Below are positions 57,957 to 64,000 of a stretch of 64,000 nt of DNA, piece after piece. The notes below the pieces were generated by a model. That model ran no database searches, had not been told where the DNA came from, and saw only the letters and a program-made list of their open reading frames with translations. Source of the stretch: Cladosporium sp. IMV 00045 (Eukaryota > Ascomycota > Dothideomycetes > Cladosporiales > Cladosporiaceae); NCBI GenBank assembly GCA_001931905.2, contig MSJI02000721.1, positions 37,534 to 101,533 of the forward strand, written 5' to 3'. Numbering within the stretch: the stretch's first letter is position 1; every line of letters begins with the position of its first letter. A program made the position numbers and the translations under genes.

Positions 57957-59340
57957 GAGATGGGAGGAGAAGGAGGAATGATGAATATTTTTGAATGACT
58001 ACGATATGAAGCGAAGCGAAGCGATCTACTGCTGGTAAATGGCTGCTCTGGCCACACTACATTGATCTGAATCTTGCCTGGAGCTCTTGTGACCACTTCC
58101 GATATGCGATCATAGTCACCATAAGAACGTGTCGAATTCATGCTCGATCCGAAAAGCTTCGACGATTCGGGTTCTGGGCGGCAGTCGGTTGGGCCACAGT
58201 AGATGACATACGGCTGTTGAGCCGTTCATCGGCAGTGCAGTCAATTCTTCGTGAACCAGGTCGAAATCCCTGGGAGGCTGCAGCAGTGAAGGTTCGATTC
58301 CAGTAACAAGCCACCGAAAGACGCCTACCCGTAGATTTGCACTCAAATATGATATGTGCAAAGTCACTTCACCTCCATGAATAAAAAATTGAAAGGCGTA
58401 TGTCAATGGTCAAATCATTCAAGGACGGCAGTGCCGTGATTTCCCCCATAACAAACTGAGGACTCGTCAGCCATGTCAATGCTGACTTTTACATCTCGCA
58501 TTCGCGTATGCGAAAATAACGAACAGATGGAATCATGTATAGATGTACTCACAACTTTATGCAAGCCCAATGATCATGCCTCCACAAGTTGATGTGCGTA
58601 AACCATGGCTGCATGGCTGCAATCTCACAGACACCTCTACCATAGATTATCTGTCTGCCTAAGGTACTCGGCCGTAATCACCCCAATATCCCTCCAGCAT
58701 CACCAACCAGATCGCTGACCCAATCCGGCAAAGCCAAGATCGAGGCTCTATACAAACATTCATCTGCACAAGTGATTAATTGTCAGCCTTGCAGAATAAA
58801 CATTACAGCTTGCACAGCCCTATCCCAAGGCGCAACCTTCCCAACCACGGGCGTACACCAACAAGAAGTCTTAACTCCGCAGCGCATGCGGCCACTGCAG
58901 ACCCTCTGCATCCGCTGTCGCTACTTCAAGTGGGCTGTGCAAGACGCGCATCTCCAAATCTTCGTCTTAGTAAGCGTCTTTTGTGGTAGTATTTGCGAGT
59001 TGATGCATGGTGTCTGGGAGACTTTGTGACTTTGTGGTTGTGCGGCATGAACGAATGGGGCCATTACTGTGATTCTTTCGTCTGTTGTTTGCGCGCCGAG
59101 AGTTTCCTGTGTGATGTGGTTGATGCACCGCGCCACGGGGACGCGAGGAGGGTTGGCTTGAATGACTTATCATGGTGGTGGTGACGGATGGCGTTGTTGT
59201 GAGAAATCAAAGATATATTTTGTCGCGTTCACTTGACATCGAATATCCATTTCATTTTGAACATCGGCTTTGTAACATCTTTGAGCTGCGAATACACCTT
59301 ATCAGACTCACAGCCCATCGAACTCTTAAGGCCATCTACG
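57957..59340. other. Intergenic region
   Basis: About 1.4 kb. Apart from the weak minus-strand frame at 58116-58406 nothing coding is supported. A B-box-like GGTTCGATTCC near 58292 has no partner A-box or foldable tRNA around it. Confidence 0.45.
58116..58406 (-). other. Possible coding remnant or unrecognised C-terminal exon
   Basis: A 96-codon frame without an ATG at its start reads as protein-like sequence (HISYLSANLRVGVFRWLVTG, then HEELTALPMNGSTAVCHLLW) and ends in TGA. No upstream exon was found and no family is recognised. It may be a decayed gene fragment or a chance frame. Confidence 0.2.
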
Positions 59341-60041
59341 ATGGAAACAATCACACGCCCTCACCACCCCGAACCGCAAAAGAAGAAACGCCTCGCTCTA
59401 GACATCATCCTGAAAGACCTCCAGCAAAGCGAAGACTGCTGCTCCGGATCTGAATGCTCGTCTCTCGCAACATCCCCGATTGAGAGGCCACATCATTCTT
59501 CATTACTATCGCCCTTGTCTAACGAGATATTCGATGAGGAATATCGCGAAGAACGAAGGGGGAGGTCACGGGAGCGCGACTTTGAAGAAGAGATGCCACG
59601 GGAACCGGCCGAAGTGGTGAAAAGACTTTTCGCGCATTTGGACGATGTTGAGGTTATTGAGGAGCTTGTGGCTGAAGATGCAGACATTCAGTGGCTTAGC
59701 CACATGAATTCTGCGGATGGGAAGGTGAGAAGTTTCAGAGATCTGCCAGAGAGGAAATCATAGCTGATCTGTTTCAGAGCAAATCGACACCGAAAGAGAT
59801 GCCGCTGAATAAGAAGCCCTCAAAAAGAGGTGTTGTCGAGCTGCAAAGAGTCTCGTCCATCCGCGGGCTGGAAATTGATGACATCTTTGATCTGGGAGAC
59901 CATGTTGCGGTTTTTGGTAGTTTTGATTGCGCGGCTCATTCAGAGAGTCAGAATTGCAAGGGGCAGTTCAGCGTGTTGGCCAATATAGACAGCCAGACTG
60001 GGCAGATCGTGTGCTTGCGGTGGTTGGATCAAGCTGCATAG
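59341..60041 (+). CDS. Small protein with NTF2/SnoaL-like fold, function unknown
   Basis: Exons 59341-59724 and 59778-60041 (intron 53 bp, GTGAGA to TTTCAG) give 215 residues. The N-terminal 85 residues are polar (ETITRPHHPEPQKKKRLALD, then Ser-rich and an Arg/Glu-rich stretch). The C-terminal 125 residues begin PAEVVKRLFAHLDDVEVIEELVAEDADIQWLS and end GLEIDDIFDLGDHVAVFGSF plus VLANIDSQTGQIVCLRWLDQ. This order of helices and strands resembles the NTF2-like/SnoaL superfamily, which includes both enzymes and non-enzymatic scaffolds. No catalytic residues can be assigned. Fold assignment is inference; the gene structure is well supported. Confidence 0.7.
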
Positions 60042-60121
60042 CGGGATAGAACAGCAATGGAGATTTCTTAGCCCGAGTCAATCGGTTTTCCCAAGAATCC
60101 GGCCCAGGTGCTCAGGCAAGA

Positions 60122-61636
60122 TCAATCATATTCATCATAGCCATATGCACCCGTGTCCCTTTGTGTGGAACACCACTCTTCACTGGCCAGCCCTTTGTCT
60201 TTCTTCTTCGCCAACAGCGCAGCGTCTTTGTGCCAGTCACAAGCCCACTCGCACGGCGTCTCTGACGTGTCGCCGAAATAGCTTGAGATGAGCTTGTGCC
60301 GACAGGTCTTGATATTTTCGCAGTAGCCGATTAGAGACTGCAAGCTTTTCGCTCGGTTGTGCATGGCGTGCTGGCTTCTTGCGGCTGCGTTGCCTTTTGA
60401 ATTTGCATTTCTTTCGACTTCTCGCTGCATCATCATGGCGGCTCGGTCGCGATCTTCGCGGCTATAGTAGAGCATGCAGATGGATGCCTTGCCGTCTCTG
60501 CCAGCTCGGCCGGCTTCTTGGTAGAAACCCTCGAAAGACTTGGGGATTTGCCAATGGACTACAAAGCGGACGTTCTCTTTGTCAATACCCATGCCGAAAG
60601 CGGTCGTTGCGACGATAACATCGTAGCCGTCCTTGTTGGCTACCCATCCGTGCAGGTGGTCGTCTTTCTGTTCGGTTGTGAGGCCAGCGTGGTACGGCTT
60701 TGCGCCAACGCCGTCGTTTCGAAGACGAGCGGCGAGCGCTTCTGTGTCCTTTCGGTAGAGTGTGTAGATGATTCCCGGCACATTCGTCGCGCGCTCGTTG
60801 CGTTGAGACAGCTCTTCTGACCGCGCGGGATTGTTCGCTCTACGAGCGTGGGCGCCTTTCAACCAAGCCAGGAAGTCATCGTAGTGATCCTCTTCGTCAC
60901 ATTTGAACCGCACCTCATAGTGAAGATTTGGGCGACTAGTGGTCATGGTGAAAGACTTGAGCTTCATCCGGTCCAGGCCAAGGATGTTGATGACATCGTC
61001 TCTGACACTGCTGGTTGCAGTCGCAGTGCAGCAAATCATGGGCACATCGGGGAACTCTTTCTTGAAAAAGTTCAGCTCTTTGAAGCTGGGTCGAAAGTCA
61101 TGGCCCCATTCTGAAATGCAATGCGCCTCATCGACCGCGATACGTGCAAGCTCTCTCTGCTCGTGAACGATGCGAAGGTGTTTTCGGAAGTTGTCAAGTT
61201 GGCAATACTCTGGCGTGACGTAAAGGAGGCGTGTATGAGGGTGGCCACTCTTGAGGTCTTCCAGGATGGCAGTTTTGACAGAATGAGGTGTCGTACTGTT
61301 TATCGTAGCGACGTTTATGCCCGCAGCGCGCAAGGAAGCGATCTGGTTGTTCATCAATGCCAGCAAAGGCGAGATGACAATGGTGATGCCGAAGTCGACA
61401 ACAGCAGGGAGTTGAAAACACAAGCTCTTGCCGAAACTGGTAGCAGCTTGTAGGAAAACATCATGGCCATCCAGGGCGGCCGCGATCACCTCACGTTGTA
61501 CAGGTCTGATTTGATGTCAGTGAGATGGTTTGCAGGTGGCGAAAACTGGTCCTCCATACCTGAACGTTTCTTTACCAAATATCTTTCGAAGCGTAAAGTC
61601 GATGTCAACTTTTTGACCCAGCTTTTTGCCTGGCAT
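60122..61636 (-). CDS. RecQ-family DNA helicase
   Basis: 3'-5' DNA helicase. Exons 61636-61560 and 61505-60122 (intron 54 bp, GTATGG to ATCAG) give 486 residues, short for RecQ. Helicase motifs are present in order: motif 0/RPVQREVI, Walker A ATSFGKS, motif II in the DEAH form (AVDEAHCISEWGHDFRPSFK), motif III TATATSSVRDDV, and motif VI FYQEAGRAGRDGKASI. A Cys-rich zinc-binding segment follows (YCENIKTCRHKLISSYFGD, then CEWACDW), so the RecQ-C zinc module is retained, but there is no winged-helix or HRDC domain. Walker A reads TSFGKS where RecQ proteins usually have TGGGKS. The start is supported by the spliced frame MPGKKLGQKVDIDFTLRKIF. This is a small RecQ rather than the Sgs1/BLM orthologue. 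Confidence 0.9.
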
Positions 61637-62015
61637 GGTGTGCAGTGGGGACGATGGTCTTTGCAGCAGAGATCAGCTGGGGCGATAAACGAATGTTCGT
61701 GGCAAAGGAGTGTCTTTGAATTGCCGCGTACGCCGCATGACTAGCTCTTAATTCGAAGCATCTCTGTGGGAATGAGAAGCGAAATGAGGGAGAGGAAGAG
61801 AAAAGAATGGATAGATATCACCACAGCACGAACGATGCAAGTCAAGAAGACAAAAGCAACAATTCACAACGAGAGGAAGTCGCGGTGGGCACGGGCCAAT
61901 CAGCGCTTGAGCTCGGTGGTCGAGAGAAAGATGGAAAGTCAACAAGATCAATGGAATAGAGAGAACGATTTTGGAATAGCTAAGTGTATGGGTAATGATA
62001 TAGTACAATATTGTA
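61637..62015. other. Short intergenic region
   Basis: The 379 bases between the mS23 stop codon and the RecQ start (same strand) form the RecQ upstream region. No frame of note is present. Confidence 0.55.
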
Positions 62016-62888
62016 TCAAGGGTGGATTGCCGCACCTCCCTCGGCGGTCAGTCCAGCCTGGCTACCAGGGACCAGGTCAGCCACCTCCTGCAACTCCTCT
62101 GCCTCTGGATCCCTGAGCTCTGTAGGGTTCGACTCCTCGGCCTCATTGCCGGTGTAAGCACTGGCAGCCTTCGCCCTCGACGCCAGGTTCTCTGCCACAG
62201 CCCATTTGTGCCAGTCGGCATACATCTTGTCCTCGAGCAGCATACCGACTTCCAGAGGGCCCTTGCCGAAGTACGCGCCATATGCCATTGCTTCCTCCTT
62301 TGCGACGCGCACCTCGACCTCGCGAGCATGCCGTGATCGGTAGAGCTCCTTTCTCGCTTTGTCGTATGCCGCTGCCTCTGTCAGGCCGCCCTTCTTCATC
62401 AACCAGTATTGTCTCTGCACGACCGACTCGCCGTTCAAGGGTCTATTCGCTTGAGTCTTCTGCTTGGCTGTCCATGCATCAATAGCCTCCTCTGCAATCC
62501 TCTTGGCCTGACTGCGATTCTTCACATCCTTGGGCCAGACATCCTTCTCTTCAGGTCTGCAGAGCGCATGGCTCCAGTCCCAGCGCTGGTAGTCTTTGCC
62601 GTCCTCTTCCAGAATCACTCTGGGCTTTGCCAGCTCCCAAGGGTGGTCGTTGAAGTACTCCCATCGTAATCTGTCCTCCTCGTAGGAAATCTTGATCGGG
62701 GTAAACATTTTGGAGGACTTCTTGCCGGCTCTTTGAGAGCGCTGCATGGCCGGGCGGACGAGGCGAGCTGCTGGTGGGATGGTGCCAACGACATCGTACC
62801 ATGGAGGCGGCGTACCCAGGCGCTTTACCTCGATGAGTCGTGATGCGTGCTGGTGCACGCGCTGTGCGGAAAGATCGAGGCGGCCCAT
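62016..62888 (-). CDS. RSM25: Mitochondrial small-subunit ribosomal protein mS23 (Rsm25)
   Basis: A 290-residue intronless frame. The N terminus MGRLDLSAQRVHQHASRLIE followed by VKRLGTPPPWYDVVGTIPPA is the diagnostic block of fungal mS23/Rsm25. The middle and C-terminal parts are helical and charged (DYQRWDWSHALCRPEEKDVW, QYWLMKKGGLTEAAAYDKAR, REVEVRVAKEEAMAYGAYFG). It acts in the mitochondrial ribosome. No cleavable presequence is obvious, as is usual for this protein. The acidic C-terminal tail is ordinary for filamentous fungi. Confidence 0.9.
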   Translation of the reverse strand: MGRLDLSAQRVHQHASRLIEVKRLGTPPPWYDVVGTIPPAARLVRPAMQRSQRAGKKSSKMFTPIKISYEEDRLRWEYFNDHPWELAKPRVILEEDGKDYQRWDWSHALCRPEEKDVWPKDVKNRSQAKRIAEEAIDAWTAKQKTQANRPLNGESVVQRQYWLMKKGGLTEAAAYDKARKELYRSRHAREVEVRVAKEEAMAYGAYFGKGPLEVGMLLEDKMYADWHKWAVAENLASRAKAASAYTGNEAEESNPTELRDPEAEELQEVADLVPGSQAGLTAEGGAAIHP

Positions 62889-63281
62889 TGTGAATGCGTG
62901 TGATGAAAGTCGAGGAGCGGGTCGTCAACGGCGGGCGTGGATGCGGTCGCTGCGAGGAGCGCAGGGCTCGTCTGAATACAAATCCACCAGGTTATGTGTC
63001 GCGATCGAACTCTTTTCCTCCAACCTCTTGCTCTGTGCCGTTGCACCCTGCTGCTTGCCTGTCTTGGGCGATGGACATCAATTCTCGGGGGTTTGGCTGC
63101 GGCGAAAGACCTCCGAGAAGCAGAGCTTGGCGCGCATCGCAGCCGACTTTCGCGTGGGAACAAGCGACAGGCATTGGAGAAGTTCAAATAGTTATCAAAA
63201 TCTATACGACAGACATTTGACGGCCATCGAACATGTGCGTATCAGGCAGATGAATTGGATGAGCACAATGTTCGGTGCCTT
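62889..63281. promoter_or_regulatory. Divergent promoter region, mS23 and the following gene
   Basis: The 393 bases between the mS23 ATG and the next plus-strand ATG. If the following gene is a mitochondrial protein, the two nuclear genes for mitochondrial functions would share this region. No specific sites are called. Confidence 0.4.
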
Positions 63282-64000
63282 ATGTCAATACTCGGCACTC
63301 TCTCGAGACGGCACTCCTCTGTCCCCTCAAAGTCAATAAATGCCTGCTCCCGAATCGCCAACGACTTTCCGTTCCTACTCAACTCATCATCCGCAACAGG
63401 TGGCAGCGGACGGATACCGAGCTCTCGAAGAAGTCATTGCGAAACTACCGTCCGCGGTCGGAAAGACGACACATCAGCCCTGGAAGATGCATTCATAGGA
63501 TCGTTGGTGGCGGCGGGCCAATGTCGTCAGCACAAGGCGAATTTATCTGGAAGATGGCAACAAAACACGAGGGGATGGAGGCCGGCCTCAGAACAGAGGA
63601 AGGGCGTACATGGCGGCAGACGCTTCCTGTCTACAAGTCACTCGCGACGACAGAACGAGCTGACAGCTGAAGAACTCGAGGATAACGAGCCAGCAAAACT
63701 CCCTCCTCCTGAGATTACCAAGGAAGAATACAAAGATATGGTGAACACCTATGGCTTGCCATCGGATATGTGGGAAAGTGCGGCGTTCACATTAAAAAGC
63801 AGGCGCAGGAAGAAGGAACGGCAGACATACTCTCTCGCGCCACGATTGGTTGTTACGCCAGAGGAGGAAGACAGTTATCCTTACAAAAAGCGGGTCGTTC
63901 TTGAGCCCGTGGACGAGCATCATGATCGTCAGCTCGCAAAGCTCCGTCGTCTTCTGTCGCGACCTCTAGGTACAGTTTCACACGATTCCATCTGGAGGGC
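63282..64000 (+). CDS. Probable mitochondrial precursor protein, C terminus beyond window
   Basis: From the ATG at 63282 the frame is open without interruption to the window end (239 codons). The first 60 residues are rich in Ser, Arg and small residues with almost no acids (MSILGTLSRRHSSVPSKSIN), as in mitochondrial targeting sequences, and a second presequence-like stretch reads RRFLSTSHSRR. Downstream the protein is charged and helical (LTAEELEDNEPAKLPPPEIT, YKDMVNTYGLPSDMWESAAF, HDRQLAKLRRLLSRPLGTVS). The final visible residues (HDSIWRA) resemble the start of PPR-type repeats in fungal mitochondrial RNA proteins; this is a guess. No stop or intron is visible. Confidence 0.65.
   Translation, partial: MSILGTLSRRHSSVPSKSINACSRIANDFPFLLNSSSATGGSGRIPSSRRSHCETTVRGRKDDTSALEDAFIGSLVAAGQCRQHKANLSGRWQQNTRGWRPASEQRKGVHGGRRFLSTSHSRRQNELTAEELEDNEPAKLPPPEITKEEYKDMVNTYGLPSDMWESAAFTLKSRRRKKERQTYSLAPRLVVTPEEEDSYPYKKRVVLEPVDEHHDRQLAKLRRLLSRPLGTVSHDSIWR

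Noticed and set aside
58285..58310. B-box-like GGTTCGATTCC suggesting a tRNA
   Set aside because: No A-box at the right distance, no acceptor or anticodon stem can be formed, and no T-run follows. The sequence is the reverse complement of ordinary codons in a minus-strand frame.

Overview
The window is nuclear DNA of a filamentous ascomycete (Pezizomycotina), most likely a dothideomycete. The evidence is the gene structure. Genes are split by many short introns, mostly 50 to 105 bases, with GTRNGT donors and CTRAY-type branch points close to the acceptor. The gene content is also typically fungal: a PHO81/NUC-2 type SPX-ankyrin-GDPD protein, a P2D (ENA) sodium ATPase, NADP-glutamate dehydrogenase, a cyanide hydratase, a Zn2Cys6 regulator and a Cce1/Ydc2 resolvase. 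The class assignment is inference. Species cannot be read from the sequence.

Layout. 1-8.7 kb is sparse: a complete 178-bp MITE at the very edge, one secreted type-B carboxylesterase (minus) and a small Cys-rich protein. 8.7-12.6 kb holds an intron-containing tRNA-Glu(CTC) and the ENA ATPase. 15.5-22.2 kb is a normal housekeeping block: NADP-GDH, a SWIM/RING ubiquitin-ligase-like gene, the mitochondrial Holliday junction resolvase and a vacuolar-type amino-acid transporter with upstream ORFs. 22.2-30.3 kb is gene-poor, with a degenerate tRNA-like unit and a hexanucleotide array. 30.3-41.4 kb holds an unknown protein, a small membrane protein divergent from SWC4, RCF2, cyanide hydratase and the Zn2Cys6 regulator. 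42.8-44.1 kb is a gene with one internal TGA. 45.2-48.8 kb is PHO81. 50-57 kb holds two fungal-specific genes separated by two blocks of tandem repeats. 57.1-64 kb holds NAA10, an NTF2-like small protein, a RecQ helicase, mitochondrial ribosomal protein mS23, and a long open frame leaving the window that looks like a mitochondrial precursor.

How the genes relate. There is no biosynthetic cluster or defence system. Genes serve general functions: nitrogen assimilation (GDH, amino-acid transporter), phosphate sensing (PHO81), cation efflux (ENA), mitochondrial maintenance and translation (CCE1, RCF2, mS23), chromatin (SWC4) and protein modification (NAA10, RING). The only functional pairing suggested by position is cyanide hydratase followed by a Zn2Cys6 regulator.

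Most interesting points: the PHO81 start codon appears to be assembled by splicing (AT|G), with two CACGTG boxes upstream; a 404-codon frame on the minus strand is broken only by one TGA; the 3' flank of the cyanide hydratase gene is duplicated in tandem; and a coiled-coil gene needs either a non-canonical intron or a frame change. Exon limits were worked out by hand from splice signals and reading-frame continuity.
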